From contig JAETRR010000023.1 of assembly GCA_021770065.1 (NCBI GenBank), positions 1 through 64,000 on the forward strand: DNA of 64,000 bases, read 5' to 3'. The notes under the pieces are model-generated. The model made no database searches. It worked only from the letters and a program-made list of their open reading frames with translations, and had not been told where the DNA came from. A program made the translations under genes and the position numbers. The DNA is from Lachnoclostridium sp. GTDB lineage: Bacteria > Bacillota > Clostridia > Lachnospirales > Lachnospiraceae. Below are positions 32,689 through 42,538 of the stretch, in pieces (within the stretch, counting starts at the first letter, position 1; each line of letters begins with the position of its first letter).

Positions 32689-33798
32689 ATGGCAAGCTTA
32701 TCATTAAAAAATATTTACAAGAGATACCCCAACGGCTATGAAGCAGTAAAGGATTTCAATCTGGAAATTGAGGATAAGGAATTTATCATCTTCGTAGGTC
32801 CGTCCGGATGCGGAAAGTCCACAACCCTGCGTATGATTGCAGGTCTGGAGAGCATCTCCTCCGGTGAGTTTAAGATTGACGGCCAGCTGATGAACGATGT
32901 GGAGCCCAAGGATCGCGACATCGCAATGGTATTCCAGAGCTACGCCCTGTATCCCCATATGACGGTAAAGGATAACATGGCCTTCGGACTGAAGATTAAG
33001 AAGACACCCAAGGATGAAATTGACAGGAAAGTGCAGGAGGCAGCAAGAATCCTCGATCTGGAGAAGCTTCTGGATCGGAAACCGAGAGCCCTTTCCGGCG
33101 GACAGCGGCAGCGTGTCGCCATGGGCCGTGCCATTGTGCGCAATCCCAAGGTGTTCCTCATGGATGAGCCTCTTTCCAACCTGGATGCCAAGCTGCGTGT
33201 GCAGATGCGTACCGAGATTTCCAAGCTGCATCAGAGACTGGGCGCCACTATTATCTATGTGACCCATGATCAGACCGAGGCTATGACGCTGGGAACGAGA
33301 ATCGTTGTTATGAAGGACGGCGTTGTACAGCAGATTGCAAGCCCCCAGACTTTATACAACGAGCCGGATAATCTGTTCGTGGCAGGCTTTATCGGTTCTC
33401 CGCAGATGAATTTCGTAGATGCCGTCTGCGAGACAGAGGGAGAGAAGGTATTCTTAAAGGCCGGCAGCTACCGTGTACCCCTTACCCCGGAAAAGGGCAG
33501 GAAGCTCCTTGACGGCGGCTACAAGGGAAAGCAGGTTGTCATGGGCATTCGCCCCGAGGATGTAAGCGATCCGGCTACCACGAGGGCAGCGAACCAGGCA
33601 GTAATAAAGGGAACTGTGAATGTATATGAGCTTCTGGGCGCTGAGGTATATCTGTACTTTGACATGTGTGGAACTCAGATGACCGCAAGAGTAAGCTCAG
33701 CCACAACGGCCCGGGAGAATGACGTAGTTGACTTTGTCCTGGATACGGATAAGATTCACGTATTTGATAAAGAGACGGAGAAGGCAATTGTTCATTAA
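32689..33798 (+). CDS. msmK: MsmK/UgpC-type sugar ABC transporter ATPase
   Basis: 369 residues. Walker [10 protein letters not shown] near 37, Q-loop [10 protein letters not shown] near 82, signature [14 protein letters not shown] near 134, Walker [14 protein letters not shown] near 155, switch His in VTHDQTEAM near 190; a C-terminal regulatory TOBE/OB domain follows (about 240-369). MsmK-type ATPases often serve several sugar importers. Here the nearest client is the raffinose-type importer at 26.6-29.7 kb. Strong AGGAGG before ATG 32689. Confidence 0.95.
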   Translation: MASLSLKNIYKRYPNGYEAVKDFNLEIEDKEFIIFVGPSGCGKSTTLRMIAGLESISSGEFKIDGQLMNDVEPKDRDIAMVFQSYALYPHMTVKDNMAFGLKIKKTPKDEIDRKVQEAARILDLEKLLDRKPRALSGGQRQRVAMGRAIVRNPKVFLMDEPLSNLDAKLRVQMRTEISKLHQRLGATIIYVTHDQTEAMTLGTRIVVMKDGVVQQIASPQTLYNEPDNLFVAGFIGSPQMNFVDAVCETEGEKVFLKAGSYRVPLTPEKGRKLLDGGYKGKQVVMGIRPEDVSDPATTRAANQAVIKGTVNVYELLGAEVYLYFDMCGTQMTARVSSATTARENDVVDFVLDTDKIHVFDKETEKAIVH

Positions 33799-33840
33799 CC
33801 GATTATACCCGCAGAGGATGCGAGGAGACAGTAATTCTTA

Positions 33841-33888
33841 ATAAATATCAGAGGCAGGCGGCTGTGGCTGCCTGCCTCTGATATTTAT
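33841..33888. terminator. Long hairpin between the ATPase and GH13 genes
   Basis: ATAAATATCAGAGGCAGGC (33841-33859) pairs exactly with 33870-33888, with 3 further inner pairs. No T run follows, so it may be a processing or terminating stem for msmK or a member of the palindromic repeats. Confidence 0.55.
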
Positions 33889-33929
33889 GCCGGAAGGCAT
33901 TATAGTACTGGAATGAAGGAGTATTAGCA

Positions 33930-35762
33930 ATGAGCAAAATAGCAGAATTTGAAGAACGTCTTGCAAAACATCTGGATGAGCTGAAGTGGCTGTACTGTGA
34001 GCTGTATCCGGAGGACGGATTTTCCGGCCTGTGCAGCCGGTTAAAAGCCAGATATGAGGAGCGCCGTGCTTCCTTAAAAAAGCTTGATCAGGCACGGGAG
34101 GCGGATCCGGACTGGTATAAGCGCAACGATATGGCAGGCATGATGATGTATACGGAAGCCTTTGCCGGAAATCTGAAAGGTGTGGAGGAGCGTCTGCCCT
34201 ATATCCGGGAATGCGGTGTGAACTACCTGCATCTGATGCCCCTCCTGGATTCGCCGGAGGGAAAGAGCGACGGCGGCTATGCGGTGTCGGATTTTGCAAA
34301 GGTGCGGCCGGATCTGGGAACCATGGAGAACCTGGCAGAGCTGACGGAAACCTGTCACAGGAAAGGCTTAAGCGTCTGTCTGGATTTTGTAATGAATCAC
34401 ACCTCGGAGGAGCATGAGTGGGCAAGACGGGCCAGAGCAGGAGAGAAGGAGTTCCAGGATCGGTATTTCTTCTTTGACAGTTATGAGATTCCCGGACAGT
34501 ATGAAAAGACCTGCCCCCAGGTATTTCCCGCCACGGCGCCGGGAAATTTTACATGGCTGGAGGAGGAGAAGAAGTTTGTAATGACAACCTTCTATCCCTA
34601 CCAGTGGGATTTGAATTACCGGAATCCCGTTGTTTTTCACGATATGACCGACTGCCTTTTAAATCTGACCAACCAGGGCGTGGACATTATCCGTATTGAT
34701 GCGGTTCCCTATATCTGGAAGGAGCTTGGCGCTACCTGCCGGAATCTGCCCCAGGTTCACAGCATTGTGCGGATGCTTCGTATGATCTGTGAGATTGTAT
34801 GTCCCGGTGTTTTGCTTCTGGGAGAGGTGGTGATGGAGCCGGTGAAGGTGGTTCCCTATTTTGGCACTGTGGAGAAGCCAGAGTGCCATATGCTCTACAA
34901 TGTGACTACCATGGCAACTACCTGGCATGCGGCGGCCACAGGGGATACGGCCCTTCTGAAACGTCAGATGGACATTGTGAATGCCCTGCCGAAGGAGTAT
35001 GTATTCTTAAATTATCTGCGCTGCCACGATGATATCGGCTGGGGACTGGATTACGACTGGCTGAAGGAAGCAGAGGGCATGGAGGAGGTTCCTCATAAGA
35101 AATATCTCAATGATTATCTCACAGGAAAATGGCCCGGTTCTTTTGCAAGAGGAGAGCTTTACAATGATGATCCGGCCTCCGGCGATGCGCGCCTGTGCGG
35201 AACTACGGCTTCTCTCTGCGGACTGGAAGGAGCGCTGGAGGAAGGAAATGAGGAGGCAGCGGCCCGGGCCGTGCGTTTTATCGAGATGCTTCACGGATAT
35301 ATGCTGGTACAGTCGGGAATCCCGGTGATTTACAGCGGGGATGAGATTGGACAGCTCAATGACAATGACTACCACAGAGATCCGAAGAAGGCGGAGGATT
35401 CCCGTTACCTTCACAGAGGGAACTTTTCCTGGGAAAAGGCAGAGCTTCGGAAGGAGGAGGGAAGCTATCAGAAGGAAATCTTTGACTGTATTCGGAAGAT
35501 GGTGGATTTACGGGCAATGCATCCGGTCTTTTTGAATCAGGCGGCTGTCTGGACAGCGGATACCTATGACAAGGCGGTTCTCTGCGTGAACCGGACCTTT
35601 GAGGATGAAAAGCTGACGGCCCTGTTCAATTTTGCCGGTGAGGAGCGGACTGCCTGGATCCGGGAGGAAGGAATGTATGTGGATCTGATTTCCGGAGAGC
35701 GGATGGAAGGAAAGGCTGTCCGTCTTCCGGCTTATGGAATGCGGTGGCTGTTACGGGAGTAA
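33930..35762 (+). CDS. GH13 amylosucrase-like enzyme (sucrose-active)
   Basis: 610 residues with the amylosucrase-subfamily (GH13_4) layout: helical N-terminus, LKGVEERLPYIRECGVNYLHLMPLL near 85 in outline, SDGGYAVSDF, LDFVMNHTS near 152, nucleophile Asp in IIRIDAVPY near 254, acid/base Glu in LLGEVV near 298 and HDD near 366. These enzymes split sucrose, by hydrolysis or by transfer of the glucosyl unit. Sucrose is what remains after alpha-galactosidase acts on raffinose, so the gene completes the pathway. No signal peptide: cytoplasmic. Exact product specificity cannot be told from sequence. Confidence 0.88.
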   Translation: MSKIAEFEERLAKHLDELKWLYCELYPEDGFSGLCSRLKARYEERRASLKKLDQAREADPDWYKRNDMAGMMMYTEAFAGNLKGVEERLPYIRECGVNYLHLMPLLDSPEGKSDGGYAVSDFAKVRPDLGTMENLAELTETCHRKGLSVCLDFVMNHTSEEHEWARRARAGEKEFQDRYFFFDSYEIPGQYEKTCPQVFPATAPGNFTWLEEEKKFVMTTFYPYQWDLNYRNPVVFHDMTDCLLNLTNQGVDIIRIDAVPYIWKELGATCRNLPQVHSIVRMLRMICEIVCPGVLLLGEVVMEPVKVVPYFGTVEKPECHMLYNVTTMATTWHAAATGDTALLKRQMDIVNALPKEYVFLNYLRCHDDIGWGLDYDWLKEAEGMEEVPHKKYLNDYLTGKWPGSFARGELYNDDPASGDARLCGTTASLCGLEGALEEGNEEAAARAVRFIEMLHGYMLVQSGIPVIYSGDEIGQLNDNDYHRDPKKAEDSRYLHRGNFSWEKAELRKEEGSYQKEIFDCIRKMVDLRAMHPVFLNQAAVWTADTYDKAVLCVNRTFEDEKLTALFNFAGEERTAWIREEGMYVDLISGERMEGKAVRLPAYGMRWLLRE

Positions 35763-35822
35763 AGGGTCACTCAGTGATACTGATTTTCACACAGACCGCA
35801 GTGGAAATATAAAATCCTGCAA

Positions 35823-35851
35823 TTTACTTTTGAGTCTTACTATGCTATACT
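35823..35851 (+). promoter_or_regulatory. ychF promoter
   Basis: TTTACT (35823-35828), 17 bp, TATACT (35846-35851) with TG two bases upstream (extended -10). A small hairpin (about 35870-35887, GCTCTTTT/AAGAGC) lies in the leader. Confidence 0.5.
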
Positions 35852-35963
35852 ACCATAGGTATTAAAGCTCTTTTGGAAAAGAGCCTGGTATCGGAATAAG
35901 CCAAAGCCATGTGGGGCGAAAACCTTGTAAAATATAAGAAAAACCAAAGGAGATTAAGATAAA

Positions 35964-37061
35964 ATGAAATTAGGCATAGTGGGACTCCCAAATGTGGGAA
36001 AAAGCACCCTTTTTAATTCACTGACCAGGGCAGGCGCAGAATCTGCAAATTATCCGTTCTGCACCATCGATCCCAACGTAGGGGTCGTGGCGGTGCCTGA
36101 CGAACGTCTGGGGCTTCTGGCAGCTCTCTATGATTCGGCCAAGATTACCCCGGCCGTCATTGAATTCGTAGACATTGCCGGTCTGGTGAAGGGAGCGTCC
36201 AAGGGTGAGGGCCTGGGCAATCAGTTCCTGGCAAATATCCGGGAGGTGGATGCTATTGTTCATGTGGTCCGCTGTTTTGAGGATGCCAATGTGGTTCATG
36301 TGGATGGAGAGATAAATCCCTTGCGTGATATTGAAACCATCAACCTGGAACTCATCTTCTCCGATATCGAGATTCTGGAGCGCAGGATCTCCAAGACGGT
36401 TCGGGGAGCACGCAACGACAAGACCCTGGCCAAGGAACTTGAGCTTTTAGAGCGTATTAAGGCATGGCTGGAGGACGGAAAGATGGCAGCCGGCTTTGAG
36501 ACAGAGGATGAGGACGAGCAGGAGTGGATGGCAGGTTACAACCTTCTGACCGCAAAGCCTGTGATCTTTGCGGCAAATACGTCCGAGGACGATCTGGCAG
36601 ACGACGGAGCCTCCAACGCCTATGTGGAGCAGGTACGCAGTTTTGCTAAAGAATACGGCAATGAAGTCTTTGTAATCTGTGCTCAGATAGAGCAGGAGAT
36701 TGCAGAGCTGGACGAGGAAGAAAAGGCCATGTTTCTGGAGGATCTGGGCCTTAAGGAGTCCGGCCTTGAGAAGCTGATCCGGGCAAGCTACAGTCTTCTC
36801 GGCCTAATCAGCTATCTGACGGCCGGAGAGACAGAGACACGGGCCTGGACGATAAAGAAGGGCACCAAAGCGCCCCAGGCGGCGGGAAAGATCCACTCTG
36901 ACTTTGAGAGAGGCTTTATCCGGGCAGAGGTAGTGAACTACCGGGATCTTCTGGACTGCGGTTCATATTCCGCAGCAAAGGAAAAGGGGCTGGTGGGCCT
37001 GGAAGGTAAGGAATATGTGGTGAAGGATGGGGATGTGATCCTCTTCCGGTTTAATGTGTAG
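35964..37061 (+). CDS. ychF: Redox-regulated ATPase/GTPase YchF
   Basis: 365 residues, family length. G1 GLPNVGKST near 8, G3 DIAGLVKGASKGEGLGN near 70, the NxxE nucleotide motif (AANTSEDDL) near 202 that gives ATP preference, and the TGS domain with VVKDGDVILFRFNV at the end. It binds ribosomes and stress-related partners. Single gene with its own promoter and terminator. Confidence 0.96.
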   Translation: MKLGIVGLPNVGKSTLFNSLTRAGAESANYPFCTIDPNVGVVAVPDERLGLLAALYDSAKITPAVIEFVDIAGLVKGASKGEGLGNQFLANIREVDAIVHVVRCFEDANVVHVDGEINPLRDIETINLELIFSDIEILERRISKTVRGARNDKTLAKELELLERIKAWLEDGKMAAGFETEDEDEQEWMAGYNLLTAKPVIFAANTSEDDLADDGASNAYVEQVRSFAKEYGNEVFVICAQIEQEIAELDEEEKAMFLEDLGLKESGLEKLIRASYSLLGLISYLTAGETETRAWTIKKGTKAPQAAGKIHSDFERGFIRAEVVNYRDLLDCGSYSAAKEKGLVGLEGKEYVVKDGDVILFRFNV

Positions 37062-37128
37062 CACAGTCCGGCCGGATGACAGGCAAGCCGTCCGGCAGTA
37101 AAATACGACGTATATTGTCTTGGAAGAA

Positions 37129-37159
37129 AGAGGCGGAAAAGCATTTTCCGCCTCTTTTT
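37129..37159 (+). terminator. Terminator after ychF
   Basis: AGAGGCGGAAAA (37129-37140), loop GCA, exact complement (37144-37155) and a T run. Confidence 0.88.
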
Positions 37160-37203
37160 GGCATAGGCTTTAACAGAAAATAAGACATTTGCGGAGGTGT
37201 CAG

Positions 37204-37842
37204 TTGCGAGAACTGATTATGACCCTTATGGAGCAGTACGGCTACCCGGGAATATTTCTGCTGATTGCAGTGGAGAATATTTTTCCGCCTATTCCGTCAG
37301 AGATTATCCTGCCTTTTGGCGGATTCCTCACTACATACACCAGACTTACCGTATTTGGAGTAGTATTTTATTCCACCCTGGGCTCTCTGGCCGGAGCATT
37401 GGTGCTCTACGGGGCCGGCCGGATTTTCAATCGGGAACGCCTTATGAAGCTGGCGGCCGGCCCTGTGGGGAAAGCACTCTGTCTGAAACCGGCCGATGTG
37501 GCGAAGGCAGACGGCTGGTTTCTTAAAAAGGGAACGAAAACCGTGTTTTTCTGCCGTTTTATTCCCATTGTCCGCAGTCTGATCTCTGTCCCGGCCGGTA
37601 TGAGCCGGATGCCCATGGGAATGTTTCTTGCCTATACTACGGCGGGAACCATCCTCTGGAATATGGCGCTGGTTTCCCTGGGGGCAGTTCTGGGGGAATC
37701 CTGGGGACGGATTGCATATCTGGTGGGAGAATACTCCCACATTATGCTGATTGTAATCTCTATCAGCATGCTCAGCGGCATTATCTGGTTTTACCGGACA
37801 CGTCCAAAAGACGGCAGCCGCAGAGGAGGGAGGGCATTCTGA
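37204..37842 (+). CDS. DedA family membrane protein
   Basis: About 212 residues of the DedA/SNARE-associated family: GYPGIFLLIAVENIFPPIPSE near 10 in outline, GRIFNRERL, and the FCRFIPIVRSLISVPAGMSRM loop near 122 in outline with the conserved Arg and Gly/Pro. Family members flip lipid carriers such as undecaprenyl phosphate or phosphatidylethanolamine, and lie near wall genes here. TTG 37204 is preferred: GGAGGTG (37192-37198) is 5 bases upstream; ATG 37219 is too far. Confidence 0.9.
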   Translation: MRELIMTLMEQYGYPGIFLLIAVENIFPPIPSEIILPFGGFLTTYTRLTVFGVVFYSTLGSLAGALVLYGAGRIFNRERLMKLAAGPVGKALCLKPADVAKADGWFLKKGTKTVFFCRFIPIVRSLISVPAGMSRMPMGMFLAYTTAGTILWNMALVSLGAVLGESWGRIAYLVGEYSHIMLIVISISMLSGIIWFYRTRPKDGSRRGGRAF

Positions 37843-37926
37843 TGAGGGATACGCTTTTTCCCTGGATGCTTTACGGCTTTTAGAATTTAACTAAACGGGA
37901 CGGCTTGCAAATTTTGCAAAAATAAA

Positions 37927-37992
37927 AAGGGAGTTCTATATCTGGGTGTTTTTTTGGGTGTATACACAAGATATAGAGGCTCTCTTTTTTTT
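37927..37992 (+). terminator. Terminator after the DedA gene
   Basis: CTATATCT (37936-37943) pairs with AGATATAG (37969-37976), with an outer GGGAG/CTCTC stem, followed by a run of T to 37992. Confidence 0.75.
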
Positions 37993-38036
37993 CAGATAAC
38001 TCCTCTGAAATTCTTCTGATTTTACCTAGAAAGTGC

Positions 38037-38100
38037 TTGATTTTTGAAATAAAGTGAGATACACTTGAACTACAAGTGGTAGAAAGTGGTGGAAAGTGGT
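38037..38100 (+). promoter_or_regulatory. mraZ promoter with three MraZ boxes
   Basis: TTGATT (38037-38042), 17 bp, TACACT (38060-38065). Then AAGTGGT occurs three times with a strict 10-bp period (38074-38080, 38084-38090, 38094-38100), followed by TTTTGGGG. MraZ binds arrays of TGG(T/G)-type repeats spaced by one helical turn, so this is the autoregulatory operator of the wall cluster. Confidence 0.85.
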
Positions 38101-38160
38101 TTTGGGGTAAAGGATAGTGGAGAATACAACCTAAAACCGAACGAAAGAGGGGTGAGCGCT

Positions 38161-38598
38161 ATGTTCCGCGGCGAATACAACCATTCGGTGGACACCAAGG
38201 GCAGGCTCATCATTCCTTCTAAATTCCGGGAACAGTTGGGAGAAGAATTCATTTTAACCAGGGGATTGGACGGCTGTCTCTTTGTGTTTCCTATGAAAGA
38301 GTGGGAAGATTATGAAGAGAAGCTCAGGAAGCTTCCCACAACCAACAAGAATGCCCGTTCTTTCGTGAGATTTCTCACCGCTGGCGCTGCTTCCTGCGAG
38401 TTTGACAAGCAGGGTAGAATTCTGATTCCCGCAACACTCCGCAAGTTTGCAGGGATCGAGAAAGATGTGGTTCTGGCAGGACTTTTGAACCGCATTGAGA
38501 TCTGGAGCGAGGAGAAATGGAATCAGAATAATAATTACGAAGAAATCGATATGGACGAGATTGCAGGCCAGCTTACAGAACTGGGGCTGGATATCTAG
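38161..38598 (+). CDS. mraZ: Transcriptional regulator MraZ
   Basis: 145 residues with two AbrB-like SpoVT domains, each with the DxKGR motif: VDTKGRLIIPSKFRE near 11 and FDKQGRILIPATLRK near 80. It forms a ring and represses the division/wall cluster through the AAGTGGT array upstream. ATG 38161 is the family start (MFRGEYNHSVD); the open frame extends back to 38086 but through the operator. It heads mraZ-rsmH-ftsL-ftsI. Confidence 0.96.
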   Translation: MFRGEYNHSVDTKGRLIIPSKFREQLGEEFILTRGLDGCLFVFPMKEWEDYEEKLRKLPTTNKNARSFVRFLTAGAASCEFDKQGRILIPATLRKFAGIEKDVVLAGLLNRIEIWSEEKWNQNNNYEEIDMDEIAGQLTELGLDI

Positions 38599-38607
38599 GA
38601 GGTTCGG

Positions 38608-39543
38608 ATGGAATTTGCACATGTGTCGGTCCTCCTTAATGAGACCATCGAACAGTTACATATACGGCCCGATGGAATCTATGTGGACGGGACCCTGGGC
38701 GGAGGGGGACATGCCTATGAGGTATGCAGACGCCTTTCTCCAAAAGGGAGGCTGATCGGAATTGACCAGGACGCGGCAGCCATAGAGGCGGCGGGAGAGC
38801 GTCTCCTGGAATTCGGTGATCAGGTAACCATTGTCCGCAGTAATTACTGCAATATGCGTCTGGAATTACAGATGCTCGGCATAGACAGAGTGGACGGAAT
38901 CCTTCTGGATCTGGGTGTTTCCTCCTACCAGCTGGATTCTGCAGAGCGCGGCTTTACCTATCGTGAGGATGCGCCTCTGGATATGCGTATGGACAGAAGG
39001 CAGTCAAAGACGGCAAGAGAGATTGTGAATGAGTACTCCGAGCAGGAGCTTTTCCGGGTCATACGTGACTACGGGGAGGACAAGTCAGCAAAGAACATTG
39101 CCAGGCATATAGCGGCTGCCAGAGAGAAAAAGCCAATCGAGACAACGGGGGAGCTTGTGGAGATTATAAAGAATGCTGTTCCTGCAAAGGTGCGCATGAG
39201 CGGCGGTCATCCTGCAAAGAAAACCTTCCAGGCTATTCGGATTGAACTGAACAGAGAACTGGAGGTTTTAAAGGATTCCCTGGATGATATGATTGATCTC
39301 TTAAAGCCGGGAGGAAGAATCTGTGTAATCACCTTCCACTCCCTGGAGGATCGTCTGGTGAAAACTATTTTTAAGACAAATGAAAATCCCTGCACCTGCC
39401 CTTCTAATTTTCCTGTGTGTGTGTGTGGTAACAAACCGAAGGGCAGGTTAGCTGTTAAAAAACCAATTGTTCCAGGTGAGGAGGAATTGACAAAAAATAA
39501 GAGATCCAAGAGCGCAAAACTTCGTGTATTTGAGCGGATCTGA
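38608..39543 (+). CDS. rsmH: 16S rRNA (cytosine-1402-N4) methyltransferase RsmH
   Basis: 311 residues: [13 protein letters not shown] at the N-terminus, SAM loop [10 protein letters not shown] near 30, [12 protein letters not shown] near 100, and [11 protein letters not shown] near 246. It methylates the ribosomal decoding site. AGGAGG before ATG 38608, 9 bp after mra[15 protein letters not shown] Cys cluster near 262, common in Firmicute RsmH, may bind metal. Confidence 0.96.
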   Translation: MEFAHVSVLLNETIEQLHIRPDGIYVDGTLGGGGHAYEVCRRLSPKGRLIGIDQDAAAIEAAGERLLEFGDQVTIVRSNYCNMRLELQMLGIDRVDGILLDLGVSSYQLDSAERGFTYREDAPLDMRMDRRQSKTAREIVNEYSEQELFRVIRDYGEDKSAKNIARHIAAAREKKPIETTGELVEIIKNAVPAKVRMSGGHPAKKTFQAIRIELNRELEVLKDSLDDMIDLLKPGGRICVITFHSLEDRLVKTIFKTNENPCTCPSNFPVCVCGNKPKGRLAVKKPIVPGEEELTKNKRSKSAKLRVFERI

Positions 39544-39564
39544 AGTGAGAGTTGAGAGAAGCAG

Positions 39565-40104
39565 ATGGCAGAAATCAGAAGCATGTATACGGACAAAAGA
39601 AAAGCTTCCAATAAAAGCAGACAGACTTATGTGAATGGCACAGCAGTCCGTAAGCTTCAGGTTGTAGAAGGACCGGGAAGAAGAACAGGGGACAGACAGG
39701 CACGGCATCCCCGGGTTCATCATACCAGACGGGAAAAAGTACGGTATCTGAGTATCGGATATTCTCTGTTCCTGACAGCGGCATCCATAGTGGCTCTCTG
39801 GGTATGCGCAGGCTACCTTAAAATGCAGGCAGATAATTCCGCCAGAATGAAGAATATTGCGGCATTGGAGGCACAGCTTTCAGAGATGAAGGCAGAAAAT
39901 GATGATGAATACAACCGGGTTACCACTTCCGTAGATTTGGAAAAAATACGGGAAACTGCAATCAATGAACTGGGTATGGTCTATGCGGAGGCAGACCAGG
40001 TGATACTTTATAACGGCCAGGGAAGCGACTATGTAAGACAGTATGGAGAAATTCCCGATGAGGACAAAGGGCTGAAAGGAATATTCGGCTCCGGAAGCAG
40101 GTGA
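39565..40104 (+). CDS. ftsL: FtsL-like division protein
   Basis: 179 residues: a long basic cytoplasmic N-terminus (about 65), one membrane helix (68-88), then a leucine-zipper-like stretch (MKNIAALEAQLSEMKAEND in outline) and a tail. This single-pass coiled-coil layout and position between rsmH and ftsI mark FtsL, which joins FtsB/DivIC and FtsQ/DivIB to activate FtsWI. Sequence similarity within the family is low; position is the main evidence. Confidence 0.85.
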   Translation: MAEIRSMYTDKRKASNKSRQTYVNGTAVRKLQVVEGPGRRTGDRQARHPRVHHTRREKVRYLSIGYSLFLTAASIVALWVCAGYLKMQADNSARMKNIAALEAQLSEMKAENDDEYNRVTTSVDLEKIRETAINELGMVYAEADQVILYNGQGSDYVRQYGEIPDEDKGLKGIFGSGSR

Positions 40105-40108
40105 TCAT

Positions 40109-42412
40109 TTGAAAAAGTCGGTACAGAGAAGAAAAAGGGATAAAAGGGCTCTTATGGAGCACCGCATGAAAGGAAAGCTGGCACTATTATTTACCGTAAT
40201 AGTGCTTGCTTTAATTGGTGTAAATATCCGTCTGGCCTATATTAACAAGACAAACGGAGAAAAATACACAAAAAAAGTACTGGCCCAGCAGGACACGGCC
40301 AGTACACTGCTTCCCTACAGGCGCGGCGATATTCTGGATCGGAACGGCACCATCCTTGCTACCAGTGAGAAGGTATACAATCTGATTCTGGATCCCAAGG
40401 TACTGCTGCAGAACCAGAATGAGGATGAAAAAAAGGATTGTGTGGAACCGACCATACGTGCGCTTCTGGAATGCTTTGAGCTTGATGAGGCAGAGCTGCG
40501 CAGTGACTTAAGCGAAAAGAAGGACAGCAGCTATGTGCCTTTGCTGCGGCAGCTGACAAAGGAGGAGACAGCGGCCTTCCGGGAGCTTCAAGAGGATAAA
40601 GAGCGCGGATCCAGAATCAAAGGCGTCTGGTTTGAGGATTCCTATATCCGGCGCTATCCCAACAATTCGCTGGCCTGTCATGTAGTAGGTTATACGGTAA
40701 CAGGGAACCAGGGGCAGACAGGAATTGAGGAAGAATACAGCAGTATCCTCAACGGTGTCAATGGCAGAAGCTACAACTATCTGAATGAGGATCTGGAACA
40801 GTCCAAGTCCGTGAAAGCACCCACAGACGGCAACAGTGTAGTATCCACGATTGATGTAACCCTTCAGGGAATTGTGGAGAAATATATAGACAAGTTTATT
40901 GAAGATTATACCAATAAATATGTGGAAGGGCCTGCAGCAAAAAATATCGGTGTCATTATGATGGATCCTCAGTCCGGCGAGGTTCTGGCTATGGCCGGGG
41001 ATGTGGATTTTGATTTAAATAATCCGCACAATCTGGTGGAAAACGGTTACATTTCCCAGGAGGTCTACGATGCCATGGAGGGGAATCCCCATATACTTGT
41101 GGATATGGGTTATATGCTGGAACGGGAATATACACAGCTGGAAACAAACGGGAAGCTGGACAAAGAAAATCTGGAGCTGTTTCTCCAGAACCAGATGTGG
41201 AGGAATTACTGTATCAGTGACGGCTTTGAGCCGGGTTCCACAGTAAAGCCTCTTACCGTAGCAGGAGCATTGGAAGCAGGTGTGGTTTCGGATTCCACCA
41301 CTTTTCTCTGCGACGGCGGACAGGTAATTGTAGAGGGGCAGAAGCCTATTACCTGTGCAAAAAAGTCTGGCCACGGAATCATTACCCTGGAAGGAAGCCT
41401 TATGTTTTCCTGCAATGATGCGTTAATGCAGATCGGGGCCATGGAAGGGTATGATACCTTTTTGAAATATCAGCAGATCTTTAATATCGGCTTAAAAACG
41501 AATATTGATCTGCCCGGAGAGACAAACAATGCATCTACCGTATTTACAAAGGACAACATGGGGCCTACGGAGCTTGCAACCAGTTCCTTCGGCCAGGGCT
41601 ACAATATGACCATGATCCAGGAAGCGGCGGCTTTTTCTTCCGTAATTAACGGAGGATATTACTATAAGCCCCATGTGGTGAAGAAGATTCTGGATTCCAA
41701 CGGCGGTACGGTGGAAAATATCAATCCGGTGCTGGTGAAGCAGACGGTATCAGCGAAAACCTCTGCCTTGATCCGGCAGTATCTGTATCACACCATGTAC
41801 GGAGCGGCAGACGGCAACGGGAACAATCCCACAGGACGAAAGGCCCGGGTGGCCGGTTATACCATGGGCGGCAAGACGGGAACGGCGGAAAAGGTTCCGC
41901 GTTCTGCCAAAAAGTATCTGGTATCCTTTATCGGCTTTGCACCGGCGGATAATCCCCAGGTAGTCTGCTATGTGGTGGTGGATGAGCCGAATGCGACAGA
42001 CCATGTAATGCAGGCAAGCAGCACTTATGCCCAGGAAATTTTCAAGAATATTATGAAGGAAGCCATGCCTTATATGAACATTTATGCCACGGAAGAGATT
42101 CCGGAGGATATGAAAGATGAGGTAGAGGCGGAAAATGCGGCCAAGGCCGGGCAGGAGGGCGGCCAAGAAGACGGGGAAACAGGACAGGAGGGCGAAGATC
42201 CGGAAGGAGAAGACGCTGTTCCGGAAGGTTTTCTCACAGATCCGAATACGGGGGAACAGGTAAAGATGCCCACGGAGGAGGAGATTGAAGGCCGGGAGGA
42301 TGACGGATTCCTCGGCGGTATTGAGAGTCCGCTCTTTGGCAATGAGGGTCAGGAGCCGGAAGAACCGGCAGATCCGGAGACCCCGGAGAATCCGGATAAT
42401 CCGCAGGAATAA
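40109..42412 (+). CDS. ftsI: Division transpeptidase PBP2B/FtsI
   Basis: 767 residues: one N-terminal membrane helix, PBP dimerisation domain, then transpeptidase motifs G-S-T-V-K near 376 (catalytic Ser), F-S-C-N near 434 and GGKTGTAEK near 587. It cross-links septal peptidoglycan with FtsW. No PASTA domains; instead an acidic Glu/Gly/Pro-rich tail of about 90 residues ends in repeated P-E-x-P-x-N units. Start TTG 40109, 4 bp after ftsL. The next gene is a second class B PBP, as in the pbpB-spoVD order of Bacillus. Confidence 0.94.
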   Translation: MKKSVQRRKRDKRALMEHRMKGKLALLFTVIVLALIGVNIRLAYINKTNGEKYTKKVLAQQDTASTLLPYRRGDILDRNGTILATSEKVYNLILDPKVLLQNQNEDEKKDCVEPTIRALLECFELDEAELRSDLSEKKDSSYVPLLRQLTKEETAAFRELQEDKERGSRIKGVWFEDSYIRRYPNNSLACHVVGYTVTGNQGQTGIEEEYSSILNGVNGRSYNYLNEDLEQSKSVKAPTDGNSVVSTIDVTLQGIVEKYIDKFIEDYTNKYVEGPAAKNIGVIMMDPQSGEVLAMAGDVDFDLNNPHNLVENGYISQEVYDAMEGNPHILVDMGYMLEREYTQLETNGKLDKENLELFLQNQMWRNYCISDGFEPGSTVKPLTVAGALEAGVVSDSTTFLCDGGQVIVEGQKPITCAKKSGHGIITLEGSLMFSCNDALMQIGAMEGYDTFLKYQQIFNIGLKTNIDLPGETNNASTVFTKDNMGPTELATSSFGQGYNMTMIQEAAAFSSVINGGYYYKPHVVKKILDSNGGTVENINPVLVKQTVSAKTSALIRQYLYHTMYGAADGNGNNPTGRKARVAGYTMGGKTGTAEKVPRSAKKYLVSFIGFAPADNPQVVCYVVVDEPNATDHVMQASSTYAQEIFKNIMKEAMPYMNIYATEEIPEDMKDEVEAENAAKAGQEGGQEDGETGQEGEDPEGEDAVPEGFLTDPNTGEQVKMPTEEEIEGREDDGFLGGIESPLFGNEGQEPEEPADPETPENPDNPQE

Positions 42413-42416
42413 GAAA

Positions 42417-42530
42417 CATTAATACATATCCCTTCGGGATAGGCGGACTTCCGTCCGTTAAGGTATACCCTTCGGGTACCCATTAATGCATGCCCTTTCA
42501 GAGCTGGTGGACTTCGTCCAATAAGGTATA
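42417..42530 (+). repeat. Two tandem copies of a ~50-bp intergenic repeat
   Basis: 42417-42467 and 42481-42530 both read CATTAAT-CAT...CCCTT...GG-GGACTTC-GTCC--TAAGGTATA with small differences. Each contains short hairpins such as GGAC/GTCC and CCCTTCGGG. A related, inverted piece lies at 47951-47993 inside the inserted element. Confidence 0.65.
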
Positions 42531-42538
42531 ATTAAAAG

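Noticed and set aside
37842-37883. 13-codon frame overlapping the DedA stop
   Set aside because: Too short, with no separate ribosome-binding site.
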